DNA from: Heterodera schachtii | Lineage: Eukaryota > Nematoda > Chromadorea > Rhabditida > Heteroderidae | Direction: 5' to 3' | Assembly: GCA_023374025.1 (NCBI GenBank) | Contig: SIJG01000002.1 | Coordinates: 2,301,626-2,365,625, forward strand | DNA length: 64,000 bases | Shown here: positions 48,301 to 61,123 of the stretch, piece after piece | Position numbering within the stretch: the first letter of the stretch is position 1 | How the letters are laid out: every line of letters starts with the position of its first letter | Program-made: the position numbers and the translations under genes | Notes under the pieces: model-generated | What the model saw: the letters and a program-made list of their open reading frames with translations, nothing else | What the model was told of the DNA's origin: nothing | Database searches by the model: none

Positions 48301-50390
48301 CATACATTGCTAGGTGGCTTTTACCTTCTGACATATATGCAGATTTTGTGAATTGGCTGTCAAGAGCGGGATGGACGTGTTCAGAGTGTTCGATTCCCTC
48401 AACTACGTGCCGAATATGGTGGTTGGCATGGAGGCCGTTGGGAAGGCGGGAGGGGTTGTCGAGGCTGCCATTTCGTACACCGGCGATGTATCCGACCCGA
48501 ACGCACAACGCTACAATTTGGAATACTATCTGAACCTGGCCAAACAGCTTGTGAAGGCGAATGCGCACATTCTGTCGATTAAAGTTCGGATGGGCAACAA
48601 TTTTCCAATTGACACTTTTTCATTTTTGAGGACATGGCCGGTGTGCTGAAGCCCGAAGCGGCCAAACTTCTCATCACTGCACTTCGTGACCAACACCCGG
48701 ACGTTCCGATTCACGTGCACACACACGACACCTCTGGTGCAGGTGTGGCCAGCATGATCGAATGTGCCCGTGCGGGTGCGGACGCGATAGACGCGGCAAT
48801 CGATTCGATGAGCGGAATGACTTCTCAGCCTTCGATGGGTGCAATTGTGGCTTCGTTGCAGCGGACACCGCACTCCACCGGTTCACAAATGCTTATTTGG
48901 TTTATGATACTCTTAAATTAAGGTTTGGAAATGGACTCCATTTCGCGATACAACGCTTATTGGGAGACGGCACGCCAATTTTACCAACCCTTCGAATGCA
49001 CAGTGACAATGAAAAGTGGCAACTCCGATGTGTACAACCACGCCATCCCCGGGGGTCAATATACGAATCTCCAATTCCAGGCATAGGACGACTATGTTAC
49101 AAAAATAAAATAAAATTTAGGCATTTTCTCTGGGGCTGGGCGAGAAGTTCGACGAGGTGAAGAAAATGTACGCCGAGGCGAATTTGGCACTTGGAGACAT
49201 TATCAAGTTGGTCGAATTGAGACTAGGAATCGAAGAGCAATTGAAACGTTTTAGAGTTACTCCATCTTCGAAAATTGTCGGGGACTTGGCCCAGTTTATG
49301 GTGCAGAACAAACTCACGAAAGAGACATTGGTTGAACGGGCCGAGGAACTCTCTTTCCCGAAGTCCGTTGTCCAATTCATGCAGGTAAATTAAAGAAAGG
49401 ATTTGTGAATTCCCATTTCTTTTTATTTTATAGGGACAAATTGGTCAACCGCCGTATGGATTCCCCGAACCTTTGAGGACAAAAGTTTTGAGAGGAAAGC
49501 CGAGGATTGAGGGACGGCCGGGCGCAGAATTGCCTTCGTTAGATTTTGAAAGTCACAAACGGACCCTGGAGGAGAAGCACGGAAGGAATCTGAGAGACGT
49601 TGATGTACATTGAACCGAATAGGAAGATAGGAACGATGAATTGATTATGATTCTTTTTTAGGCCATGTCGTCGGCGATGTTTCCGAGAGAATTCGACGAA
49701 TTTGAACAGTTCAGACAAAAGTATGGACCGGTGGACAAACTCAATTCCAAAGTATTCTTCGCCGGAATGGACATTGTGGAGGAAATCCAAGTGGAGATTG
49801 AGCGTGGCAAAGTGCTGAACATTCAAATGCTCGCCGAGGGAAAATTGAACTCGAAAGGCGAGAGAGAAGTGAGCTAATTGTCAGGGGAAGAGACTTAAAT
49901 GATCACTGTGCAAACATTTTCAGGTTTTCTTTGAGCTGAATGGACAGGTCAATACAATATGAGCGCGCCCCCATAATGTAGAGGAAACTCCTTTTTATTT
50001 ATAGGGACGGTCAATGTTTATCCTGGACAATGAGGCGTCCAAAAGTATTGTTGTAAGGCCAAAGGCACTTCCCGGGATGAAAGGGTCAATTGGAGCACCG
50101 ATGCCCGGAGAGGTGAACAATTACAGCACAGTCCCGTTTAATTTCACTGACATTTTAGATTTTGGAAGTCAAAGTGAAAGTCGGTGATATTGTGCAACCC
50201 AAACAAACGCTGTTTATTCTTTCGGCAATGAAAATGGAAATGAATGTCGACTCGCCAATTGCGGGCACTGTTAAGGTAAATAAAGTTAACATTTCGTTTT
50301 TTACTGTTTTTTTGTTACTCAAAGGCTATTCACTTGAACAAAGGCGAGAAAGTCTCTCCCAACGATTTGGTTGTCGAAGTCGAACAGTGA
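45399..50390 (+). CDS. pyc-1: pyruvate carboxylase (biotin enzyme)
   Basis: Carboxylates pyruvate to oxaloacetate in mitochondria (anaplerosis, gluconeogenesis). Biotin carboxylase domain: [40 protein letters not shown], the ATP-grasp Gly loop [51 protein letters not shown] and [15 protein letters not shown]. Carboxyltransferase domain: [70 protein letters not shown], then [13 protein letters not shown] and [14 protein letters not shown]. The biotinyl domain has the lysine in LSAMKMEM; stop at 50388-50390. The frame of the first ATG (45399) does not run into VMVANRG; a short GC-AG intron around 45460-45502 or a different first exon is needed. From about 45503 the gene is secure. Confidence 0.93.
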
Positions 50391-50790
50391 GATTATATTA
50401 TATAAATAGGTTGTGATTATTGATCATCCATTCCCTTCATTTTGTTCCCCTATTATTTGTGTTTTGTTTGGTTAGACCCCATCCCTCCCGTAAATTTAAA
50501 TTAGGTTTTATTTGTATTGTGTCATCTTTTATGCGATATTTTCCGTGATATTCACCGAATGAATTTGATTTAACAATTTATTTTAACGATGTGAATAGGC
50601 AGGGAACAATAAAGATATTTATTTGCGCGTTTGTCCATTAATAATTTAAAATCGAATTGCAATTTTCCCCTTAAAAATTGGCCAAAGTGTTAATTATTAG
50701 CCTCTTTCACCAAACTTCACTTGACCTTAGGCAAAACATGTCTGAATTGGGGTTGGTTAATTAGCTGATTTGTAATTTGCGAGTTGTCAA
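50391..50790. other. convergent 3' intergenic region (pyruvate carboxylase / M17 aminopeptidase)
   Basis: About 400 bp between two 3' ends, AT-rich, with an AATAAA signal near 50610 that could serve the pyruvate carboxylase transcript. No gene or repeat was recognised. Confidence 0.5.
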
Positions 50791-52959
50791 TTACTGTGCA
50801 ATAAGTGCGAGCAGAGGGGAAGGGAACGAAGTGTTGGGGTATTCCCCCATGGATATGCCAATGTCCAAATGGGTGTATTTCAGCGGCTGTGCCGAGTCAA
50901 GCCCAGCCTCGTCGATGCGCGAGACGCGCATCAGAAATGCCGCTGGGCCCATGTGCCCTCGTGGCGTTCTCACGCTTGGCAAAGCGTTCGCTTGCATCAA
51001 ATCGGCCGCTTCGCATTTCGCAGAGTGAAAGTCGAAGTCCTGGCAACAGAGTTTAGCCGGATCAGTGCCAAAATAATAAAAAAAAACAATTCGCTCTAAA
51101 TTTTCCATGGCACCATTTGATGAATCTCATGTCCATTCGTTTCGAGTGCCCACCATTTGGTTTTCTGCACTTGCCTCACTGAACAGTCGCGACACTTCCA
51201 CCGGTTGTCCGAATTCGTCGCCCGTTTTCCTCAATTGTTCCGCGTAATTTGCCGCCCTCGCCGGTCCGTTGTCCATCGCGGCGGAACAATGGCCATAAGT
51301 GAGTATCAAATGGCCAGTGAGCGTAGCGATGGTGAACAAATGTGGGTTCTTCGCTTTCATGGCCTAGTGAAAGTTGCCAATGATTGGTCTTTTGCTTTGG
51401 CTTTCGGAATTTCTGGCAAATTCACTTTTTCTTTGGCCTCGGCCAATGGGTCGGCCATTGCCATTCGACCTTCGGCGTCGGTGTTGTAAATGTGGACGCG
51501 CTTTCCGCTGCGGGACTTCAAAATGGCAAAGGGTGGCCATGAGTTTCACTCTCGTCCAATGGGGGGAGGGGGCCTTACCACGTATTCGTGGTGTACGTTG
51601 TACACCCCCCCCCCCCGGGGGTACGCCCTCCGCCCCCCCCCCCCTCACAGTGATTATCTCATCGCAAGTGTACGCATGGGAACCGATGCTGTTGCGGCAC
51701 ATACACATGCACCCGACCACTTTGATGCCCTTCGGTTTAAGTTCGTCCAATGCACGGAAAAAACCTCAAACGAGAAAATGGGAAACGAACGGATGCGCAA
51801 TTGGCGATATTCGCTGACCGGCCACCACTGCGCTGCCGTATTTGTCCCGACTCATTCCGAGCATTGCCCCGTTCACTTTGAGGTCGACCCCTCCCGTGTC
51901 GAGGGTGACGCCCTTCCCCACTAAAAACAGAGTCTCCGTCTCTTCTCCGCCGTCGTATTCGAGCCAAATGAGACGAGCCTAGGAAAGGAAAAGGGAGGAA
52001 ATGCAGAGAGAAAAGGCGAAGAATGGCACTTTGTGCTCCTCAATGGCATTGGCACAACGCGAAACGGCAGACAAAAGCGGATAGTCACGGCGAATTTGGT
52101 CAACGTCGTCGATAATCGAAACGCGGACCGACGAATTCTCAAAAGTTTTTCTGGAACAAATTCGACTTGACAACAGCAGTTTCGGGAAGGAAATCACTTG
52201 ACGTATTCCGCCACTTTTGCTGGGCACATTCTCTCCGGGTCTCCGTCCCCAATGTCTCTGGCGACGTTAAACGATTGTTGCAACGCTTGCAGCAGCGAAA
52301 CCAACGGTCCTCCATTGCTTTTTCCATTGGCTTCGACCTCAAAGATGCCCAACAGGTCGACCTTACGGATGGGCTTGTCCGGCACAGCCAAATTCAGCGG
52401 TGTGTACAAAGTGTGGAGAAAGCCAAGCGTAGCCATAAGCGACGCGTTTGGAAAACGCTCGGAGGGCACAGCGACGAGAAGAGGCGAACGAACGCCGGCG
52501 GACAATGCACTGGCAGAAAAAGGCGTAAATTTGGGAGGGGGGGGCGGAAAAGGGCATGGAAAACAATTATCAATTGGCATTTTCCTGACAAATGTTTTTC
52601 CAATTCCCTTACGTTTCACCCGCTGCAATGCCCGCTTTGGTGTACCGTCGAACATCATCAAAGTCTTTGTGCACTGTGCCGGTGCTCGCGTAAACAATTC
52701 GTTTTGCGTGGAATTTGTCCGCTTGGATAAGCGAAACTTTGCCTTTGTCCAGCGAATGGTCAATCTTTGAAAAGGGCATAACAAAATGCACTATTTGATG
52801 CTAATGTAAGTAATCCACTTTTGAATAAGCCTCGACGGCATTTCGAAGGTCGGCACTGAATTTGTCCACTTTCGACAGCGAATTTATCCCATCCGACACA
52901 ACGACAATGGCATCGTACACTTTTTCGTTCAAATCGCTTGACGTATTAATTTGAATCAT
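50791..52959 (-). CDS. lap-2: M17-family leucyl aminopeptidase (LAP-2-like)
   Basis: A dimetal cytosolic exopeptidase that removes N-terminal residues. The start at 52959 reads MIQINTSSDLNEKVYDAIVV. The N-terminal domain includes ADKFHAKRIVYASTGTVHKD and the RSPLLVAVPSERFPNASLMA strand. The catalytic domain shows the metal-binding LFLVGKGVTLDTGGVDLKV, a MCMCRNSIGSHAYTCDEIIT helix, the diagnostic YNTDAEGRMAMADPLAEA, and FTIATLTGHLILTYG with AAMDNGPARAANYAEQLR. The C-terminus has LPSVRTPRGHMGPAAFLM and PLKYTHLDIGISMGEYP; stop at 50791-50793. The family signature NTDAEGR is intact, so the enzyme should be active. One intron (about 51550-51660) is rich in C runs and a GTAC palindrome. Confidence 0.87.
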
Positions 52960-53249
52960 CCTTTTTTTGCAAAAATGCTAAAGAAACCAAATATAGGTAT
53001 ATTAGTGAAAGAATGTAAAAGAAAGACATTAATTACAAAATTACGTCGTCCGTTCCTTTTAATTTTAATCGTTTTATTTATTTATTCCCTCGCCCTTTTC
53101 CCCTTTCTATGTTATCAGTTCTTTTTTAATATAAATTCATTTCATTTTTATTTTTCTAAATTATTTTAATGCATCGACAAATTTTGTTTAAATTTTCTGC
53201 AGTTTTGACGAGCCGAACGAATCGGAAAATAATAATAAGCATCAGAAAA

Positions 53250-55333
53250 ATGTCAGAGCAGAAAATATTGCCGAAACGAATGATCGGCGGGGAAAATGGG
53301 TGCGTTTTAGCACGTAAAAAGTAATTTAAAAATGAATCTGATTGTTTTTGCAGTTCCTTCGCTTTCAAATCGCTTAACGAACGTTTGCCAAAAATAGTGA
53401 CAGGAATTGTGGACAGATTGCACCGTTTCCATCACAATGCGGTGGACAAATGGGGGAAGGTGATCATTTAATTACTCTGATTGGGTTGGTCAATTCGCTT
53501 TTGAGGAAGCCGGGGATGACGTCACCGCTGTCATTGCGAAACTATCCGAAATGCGCTACCGAATGATGACCGACAAATCCCTGGAACCGATCTCTTCAGA
53601 GTTTCCTGACGCCGCACTTTGGAACGACGAAATTGACCAATTGAACAAAGTGAGAGAGGAGGGGGGAAAATTGCATTTTATGATTAAAAAGGAACGGAAA
53701 GAAACGCAAAGCGAAGCCAACGAAAGCGACGGAAGTGCCAATTGGTACGGGTCGCCGTGGATGTTCGTCGAGTGTTACATGTACAGGCGAATTCGGCAGT
53801 TCTTTCAGCAGAGTCAGTTTCTCCGCGAGTTCGACCCGTTCAACGAAGACAAAGAGAAAAGTTACAGAGACAGGTGAAAAGCAATTTTACTTAATCGTCC
53901 AGTCAAAGACCATAACACTTAAGCTTAAAGTCTATAGGCTTTTGTAAAAACTAAATCTCTGCTTAGGCTAAACGTAGCAGAAAATTATTAATGAAGATAC
54001 TCGAAAAATGCTGAATTCGAGTTTTCATGGAAATTTTTTTTTTTCTTAGTGCAGCAGTACTTAAAAAAAAGTAAATGTTAAATGTTTTTTTATTCGGGAT
54101 GAAGTAGTTATCCATTTGATTAATTAAGCTCGAAATATATGCTTGCCATTGGTACTGAATTGGTCCGTGAAATTGACGCTGTTTTGTCTGCTGAGGAAAT
54201 TCGGCGGATGGTCCTCCGTCTCCTCCAAGTCACTCTTTGTTTTACATCTTTTTAACCTTTTGCATTTCTTCAGATTTCACTTTGGGGCAACAAATGCGAC
54301 CTTTCGTTGACGGGCGGTGACCCCCATTTTATGTCCGATACAATTTTCCATGAACTTGACCAACTCCGACCGCACATTTTGGCGGATGACCTTGACAAGG
54401 CCGTGGATGAGTATTTGGGACGGCCCCAGAAGCGAATTGACATTGTTCTGGACAATTCGGGCTTGGAAGTGTTCGTGGACCTTTGTCTGAGCGATTTTCT
54501 ATTGTCTAAAGGGTTGGCGTCGAAAGTGCATTTGCACGGAAAGGCAAGTGAGTGGAGGGACGAAGGAGGACAGAGGGAAAAGGAGACGGGGGAAGGGACC
54601 CAAAGTTTGAATGGGGACACCATTCAATGCATTTTTATTCATTTTTGGGATTAGGGAAAAAACATTCAAAACGCATTACCAATTCGTTTTTCAAGGAGTA
54701 CCCCTGGTTCGTTTCTGACACAATGGAAAAGGACTTGAAATGGATCATTGAGCAGCTTAGCGCCGAGGGCGACGAATTCCTTTCGAAATTGGGCAAGCGA
54801 TGGAACGACCATTTGCAGAAGGTAACGCCATGGGATTCAATGCATTTCATCCGTTTTCATTAAGGGAACACTCAGTTTCGAAGCGCATCCCTTTTGGACC
54901 CGAAGTAAGCGAACAATTGGGAGTATAAAAATTCACAATTCCCAGGCTTTGACTACAGCACAATGCGGGAAAAGGCACCCGAACTGTACGAACATTTGGC
55001 ACAATCCGCCCTCGTCATTTTCAAGGGGGACATGAACTATCGGAAGTTGGTCGGCGACAGGGCGTGGCCCCACCAAACGCCTTTTTCGGTTTCACACTTT
55101 TTTATGTACTCAAAATCATTTCCCCCTTCTTTGCTCCCTTTCAGGAAGCTCTTTGCGGCTTTTGCCCAACCACTCTTTTGGCACTTCGAACATTAAAAGC
55201 GGAAACCGTCGCCGGTGTTCCGCTCGAATCGCTGCGCAAAATCAAAGAAAAGTTCGGGGAGAAGGACCTCAGTTGGATGAGCTCTAGCGAATATGCCGTG
55301 GCCCAATTGTGCAAACGGCGGAACGGACCGTAA
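53250..55333 (+). CDS. armt-1: damage-control phosphatase ARMT1 (DUF89)
   Basis: A DUF89 metal-dependent phosphatase family member; the family is described as removing harmful phospho-metabolites such as fructose-1-phosphate, and the human member also as a carboxyl methyltransferase. The start at 53250 reads MSEQKILPKRMIGGENG, then SFAFKSLNERLPKIVTGIVD. The N-terminal helical domain includes WYGSPWMFVECYMYRRIRQF. The core has ISLWGNKCDLSLTGG, the metal-site RIDIVLDNSGLEVFVDLCLS with its DN pair, LASKVHLHGKA and LVIFKGDMNYRKLVGDRAWP (second conserved Asp/Asn cluster). The C-terminus contains CGFCPTTLLALRTLKAETVA and ends at 55331-55333. All parts expected of the animal protein are present. It converges on the SLC35B2 gene. 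Confidence 0.88.
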
Positions 55334-55492
55334 AGGATGGGGAAAAGACGAAATAGGCACATTGACTCTTATGATATATATGTTTAATAGAATTGATTAA
55401 ATGTATCGGAGTTTATTGTTAAATGCCGAAGTTAAATAAAAAAATTGAGCAAATGATAAAGCTGACAAGAAAAAGGAGAGGGGGTAGGAGAT

Positions 55493-57369
55493 TCAGTTGA
55501 TGGCATTTTCTGTTCTCGTCCTCCTCCCGCCACCGCTTTTGCTGTGTTTGTTACAAGCGTCGAAAAAAATAGCACCAAAAACGAGGAAAAGGCCGCAAAA
55601 ACCCTGCAAATTGATTGGATGGACGAAGTAAAGAGAAGAGAGAATGATGGAGAAAATTTGTCGAAGTGTCATAATGACGGAAAGGACGACGGGGCCGAAG
55701 TTTTGGATGGTCAAATAAATGAACACCTGGCAAAAGCAAATTCAAAGAAAGGCTAAGGGAATGTGAATAAATGACCTGGCCAAGAGACGAGCCCAAAGAA
55801 AGGAACAGACAATCGACCAAAACGGACTCATGGACAAACAGAAAGTGAAAGGAGGAGGGCAAAGTCCATTGTTGGAGGAGAGGGACCAGACAAATGAGCA
55901 CACTGAACGCATTCACACAGAACATCATCTGAACGGAAGGAAAATGATGAGGGGACGAACGAACGGACAGCAAAACACGAAAGGACCTGGGAGCACGAAA
56001 TTCGGGGCGGTTGTTCGAGCAATTCTGAAACCAATTAATTCATTAGGCCATTCTCAAATTCGAATTAATGGGCCAAGACCGATCAAAGAAAACCAAATAA
56101 AACAAATGAACCCTAACAATAAACCATTCTTACTTTTCTGCCAATTCGGAGTGAACGCGTCGAACAGCAAATAGCCGAGCATCAGAAGGAAACCCGAAAC
56201 ACCGTTGGAATAAGCCCGCAAAGAGTGTGCCAAAGCGATAAAAAGGCTTTTTTCTTCCTTCTCAGAGGGTTTTTCAAAATGGGAAGTGCCACCGGCGGAA
56301 GTGAAATGGGCCGCATCCGAGGAAGTGGCGAGAAAAAACACCGAAGTGCCGAGGACAAGGGTCAGCGCAAAAGCGTATTGGCTGGTGGAATATCGTTGGC
56401 CGCGCAGCAATATGCCCATGAGCATTGTCGGCACAATTTTCGATGCTTTACACACAGTCTAATGAGGGGAGGAGAGAACTGTTGATTGCTTTAAATGGCA
56501 CTCCAACGGTGAAAAGAATGGCACCTGAGCGGGAAAAGAAACGTATTTCAATGCTTCGTATTGGCACCACGAAGCGATGACATTGGAGAAGGAGGAAAAA
56601 GAGTGTAGGTAAAGGGGCGCAACGTGCGGAGGCTGCGCTTTCCGAGTGACGAAAAGATAAGCGCCGGAAAGGGCCAATGCCACCTCAAAACGGCGGAGTC
56701 ATTTGGTGGGTCAATCAATGCCAGTGCGTACAATTCGATTGGAGAACACCAAAAATTGAGTGTCCCGGAAAAAGTCCGTCCTTTTCGGCTCCGTTCTGTG
56801 GGGATAACCGCGCGTCACAATGCGTTCCTGGAAGAAGCCCATGCAAACCAAAGTCACCTGAAAATGGGGGGGGGGGTCGGTGCGCAAAGAATGGAGACAA
56901 AATGACTTGGATTCCGGCGAAACAGACGGACACGGACAGACAGTCAGCCAACAACGAGTTCCGCCTCCGCAATTGTGCCGTGCCGCCGACTGAACAAATG
57001 CGTCCTCCCTCCTCGTCCTCCGCCCCGTCCCTCAGCTGTTCCTTCTCCGAAAGTGTGCCCCTTTCCTTCGCGCTTTGGCCCGTCCGAAGTTCGGCGGACT
57101 GTCCGACGGCGAATTGGCGAAGCAATCGCAAAAGGAAATGGCGGCGGAAAACATTCGCATTCCCTACACATTTTTATGCTAAATGATGCGAAGAAAAGTG
57201 TGCTACTTTTCGCCTCTTTTCGAATGCATCGGACTAAAAAGTGGCCGAGGAGAAGCAAAGTGCCGTAGGCAGTCAAAGTGGGCAAAAGTCGGAACAGCCA
57301 AAAGACATCGGCGGAGGGATCATCCGACGACGGGAATAATAATGCGAAAGTGGAAGCATTGGCGGCCAT
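55493..57369 (-). CDS. pst-1: PAPS transporter, SLC35B2 type
   Basis: A Golgi antiporter that imports 3'-phosphoadenosine 5'-phosphosulfate for sulfation of glycans and proteins. The start at 57369 reads [20 protein letters not shown], then the first helix [20 protein letters not shown]. Later exons carry a [18 protein letters not shown] segment, [40 protein letters not shown], a [13 protein letters not shown] block (the family FDSFTSNWQ motif), [40 protein letters not shown] and [19 protein letters not shown] Lys/Arg-rich tail ends at 55493-55495. The TNWQ and IMTLRQ blocks separate it from the SLC35B1 gene elsewhere in the window. CRNKL1 lies 335 bp upstream on the same strand. Confidence 0.88.
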
Positions 57370-57704
57370 TCTGAAAACAGCCGAAACTAAAATCTGAAGC
57401 AGACAAATGGAACAATTACTTAATGTGAGCACACTTGGAGAGAGAGAGAGAGAGATGCAAATTGTGAGGATAAATTAAACGCCGGAGCATATAAAAAGCA
57501 TCCACGCGGCGGTCTTTGCAAAATCGCCGAGAAAAACGACGACGGAGAGCAAAGGGACCGAGCGAAAGCTAACAAAAAGATAGGCAAAATGATAAGAAAA
57601 AAACATTGGAAAATCGCAAAATGAGCGAAGTGTTGTCGACAGAATGAAAAAAAAAACAAATTTAATTAAATAAAAAGAAAACAAATGTTGAAATAATTTC
57701 AGAA

Positions 57705-60700
57705 TTAGGATTCCGCGTGTAGCGCCGCGTCCGCTGCGTTGGCATTCTTTTCCCGCCAGAGACGAGCAGCCTCGAGCAATTTGAAATTCATTTTTGATGC
57801 TGAAAAAATGGGTAAATAAATAAACCGGTCATTCCCCGTCTCACCTTGGTCTTGAGGGAAAATGAAGTCGAAGTACTCCTCCCAACCGGCGTCCGTCCCG
57901 TCCGTCGCGGTTATCTGTCGGCGCTTCTTCACCCGTTTCGGCATCATTCGTTCGACGGCACTTCGTTCCGCTTCCGTCCCGTGCTGTGCCTCAAAGTCGC
58001 GCCACTGCTCCAACAACAAAAGACGTTCTTCCGCCGGCGCTCCCTCAAGTGCTTGGTTCGCGCGTTTGTAAAGTGCACGGGCGCGGTCGAATTCGCCGTT
58101 GCTCGCCTCCCATTCGACCCAACTGATCCAAACCTAGCAAAAGGACATCGAAATGCATTGGCACAGCCCCCCCCCCCCCCGGAAATGCCTTTAAGTGTTG
58201 GGTACGGCGAAGCAAACTCTCGTACAAAATGCGCGCTCTTTCGGGTTCGCCCTGCTCAATTTCGAAGTCGATGTACGCCTTCCACAGCACTTCGGGCATG
58301 TCCAAACTGGGCTGTTGGACGGCTATTTGAAAGACGGCACGTGCCCGCTGCTCATCGCCCAACAGAGTTTCCAACTCGGCATATTTCATCCAGCTGATAC
58401 TGTTGTCAGGTGAGAACTCGAGGAATTTTTCGTAGAGTTTTCGACATCTTTGAAAAAAAACAATAAATTTCGTTTTGAAGTGCCAACGCACCGGTCGAAC
58501 TCCCTCAGCTGCAATTCCATCTCAATGTACTCGCGGAAAAGCTTCTTCTTTGGACATTTGCCAATTGCCGTGCCCAAAATCTTACGAGCGGAGCCCAAAT
58601 TGAGTTGTCTGAGCTCAAATTGAGCAAACATCAGCCAAATGAAGGCGAAGGTGAACTGTTTGTGAGGGACGATGTCCAAACAGGCACGCCACACTTCACG
58701 GCACTTTCCCACGTCCTCAACATCGAGCTCTTCGTAAATGGCGTAATACACCCACAGCCAAATGTAACGAGGCCAAAACCGTTTTTCCTAAGGAATTTGA
58801 AAAGAAAATGCATTCGGATGTGATAAAAGCAGCAAGCCCAGCAATTGCGGAACATGATGATTAATATTTAGTTGGATTTTTCAAATGGAAGATTACCTAT
58901 TTATTTATCGTTTTTGAGTTTTTTGAATTTATTTTACCGTTAAATGTTATTTTAAAAAAATAATAAAAAATCATCAGGACCCTGGTCACAGAAATCAGTT
59001 ACCCGAAACGTCTATTATTTAGCCCACCTACCACATAAGGCGGCACATTGGAAATGGCCCTCTCAAAACATTCCTCCACTTCGGCCCGGTCGGCCTCCTC
59101 CGCCATCAACAGTCGCACATAATTGAACCACGCGTCGTAATTGAATGGGTTCTCCTTGACTTGCTGAAAAGGGACTTTTGGCCAAGTGATGGGCCACCAC
59201 ACCGACCTCTTCGTATTGGTGACGGCGTTTTGAGAAAATGACTCCCTCAATTCGCAATCGTTCGCCAAATTTCTTTTCATGCATTGTGAGACATTTGAAC
59301 AGTTCCGTGGTGCGAGTAGTTGGCAAATGGTCTGAAAGAAAAGCAAAAAAAGAGATTCAAAACGGCAAGACCATTTACCCCCCCCCCCCTCCCAAAAGCG
59401 TACCGATGCCGAACTGATAAATCACCCGCGCCCTTTCGAATTCCTTTTGCCGCTCTTCGAATTGCGCAAAGGCGATCAAAATGTTTTCCGTCAGATTCTC
59501 CTCCCCAAAAAACTCCAACATTTGTTCGTAAATTGCCCTTGCATTTCCAGTGAATCCGTTGCGCTCCTCGAACTTTGCGTACCGTACCCAATTTTTGAAG
59601 TCGTGTCCATGGACATGCAAATAACGCTGAATTCCTCGCGTTGTTCCGTTTGTTCGGTTTCCGTTCCCTTTGCTCCCTGTTCACCTGGTAAAGGTCCCTC
59701 GCTCTGTCCACCTCTTTGTAGCGCATTTCGAAGTTGATGAATGTCAGCCACGCCTGCTCGTCCGGCTCCCACTCCATCCACCGTTCGAACACTTGCCGTG
59801 CGCCGGGGATGTTGCCGACCAATTCCTCCATGTAGGAGTATTTCAGCCAAAACTGCGTGGCTCTCGGCAGAATGGTCACCGCCCGGTCCCAAATGTTTCG
59901 GGCGTGGTTCACCTGCTTGTTTCTGTACGAAAATGGATAGATTAGAAGCAATGAAAGGGTGTAGCCAAATTTGGTGGTATCCATGTCCAAAGGAGGTGCA
60001 ATTTAGAAATTGATGCCCTATGGAGTTGATGGGTCATTAGGAAATATTTAAAGATAGAGTTGGTGCCCTCCCCCCCCCTCTCCCGTGGTCAGAGGTGAGT
60101 CCATCCACCTCATTTCCATTTCGGCATATTGCAACCAGATGGTGATGCTGCGATGGTCCACGTCCAACCCCCGCTCGAACACCGACCGCGCCCGTTGCAA
60201 TTCGCCGGTGGATTCCTCCCATTTTGCGTACTTCACCCAATTCGCTATTTGCATTCGGTTCTTCCGGATGTTGTCCTCGAATTCCTTGCGACGCCTTCTG
60301 TGATTCTCCGCCAATTCCTCCGGGTCGGTGATGCGAACTTTTGGCGGTGGAGGAATTGCCTTAATGGAAAGAATTACTGTATAAAACTCCAAAAAGCACG
60401 GTTAACAGTCGGCAATACAAACTCCTCCCCCCCCCCCCTCCATTTCACATCCAATGAATTTTTTTTTGGTAAATCGAAGGGTTTTTCCTGTTGTGACTAC
60501 AAGCTAAATATTTAAAGAATCATCAAAAGGGCGTGCACTTCACCTTCCGGGGAGCCTAACTCATAAAGCAATTGCGGCAATTACTTATTTATCTCTCCAA
60601 TTGCAAGCAATTTTAAGGGCGCATTGTGAATTTTGCTCGCCCTTTCGTTGGTTTTTTATTATTTTGGCTGTTGTCACATAACAGGAAGATACCAATCGGA

Positions 60701-60921
60701 GATTGACTCATTCCCGTGCATTTCTTTGCCTTCTTTTCCTCCAATTACCTCCAACTCGCGTTCTTTCGCTTCACGCAAAAGTTGCTCGGCAGTGATTTGA
60801 ACGACGGCCGCCGCCTTAAAAGGAAAAATTGGGATTGAATGGAAGCCGGGCACTGACTGACCTTGTTCTTCACTTTCTCCGCCTTTTTTGGCAATCGGAT
60901 TTGCTTGGCTTTCTCCTCCAT
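57705..60921 (-). CDS. crnkl-1: crooked-neck-like splicing factor (HAT-repeat, Clf1/Syf3)
   Basis: A scaffold of the NineTeen complex in the spliceosome. The start at 60921 reads [20 protein letters not shown] then [20 protein letters not shown], and the signature [23 protein letters not shown] repeats follow throughout: [135 protein letters not shown] and [20 protein letters not shown]. The tail has [12 protein letters not shown] and ends at 57705-57707. Each repeat shows the expected Trp/Tyr/Glu spacing. C runs sit in several introns (58167, 59379, 60070 and 60427 regions). Confidence 0.93.
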
Positions 60922-61123
60922 TTCTATCCAAAATAATAATTAAAATAAATTAATTACCTAAAATAATCCGTTGCATCGTAAAATATTTTCTGTTTTTAAA
61001 ACACAGACAAAACAAAAATAAATAAATTGTCGTCTCATTTTTACAGATTAACTGAACCAATCGCAGTAAAGCCTTATTAAATGGATGTCCAATGTGAGAG
61101 GTATTTAAACGGAAACCATCGCC

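Noticed and set aside
49208..49255. Apparent 16-residue insertion in pyruvate carboxylase before [11 protein letters not shown]
   Set aside because: It is bounded by a GT donor and a TTTTAG acceptor in matching phase, so it is a 47-bp intron that happens to stay open.
51550..51660. C/G runs with a GTAC palindrome as a third TCATACATG element
   Set aside because: No TCATACATG termini or flanking duplication are present; it is an aminopeptidase intron with homopolymer runs.
56624..57268. Overlapping plus-strand frames across the SLC35B2 gene
   Set aside because: They are shadows of the minus-strand transporter exons and lack any recognisable domain.
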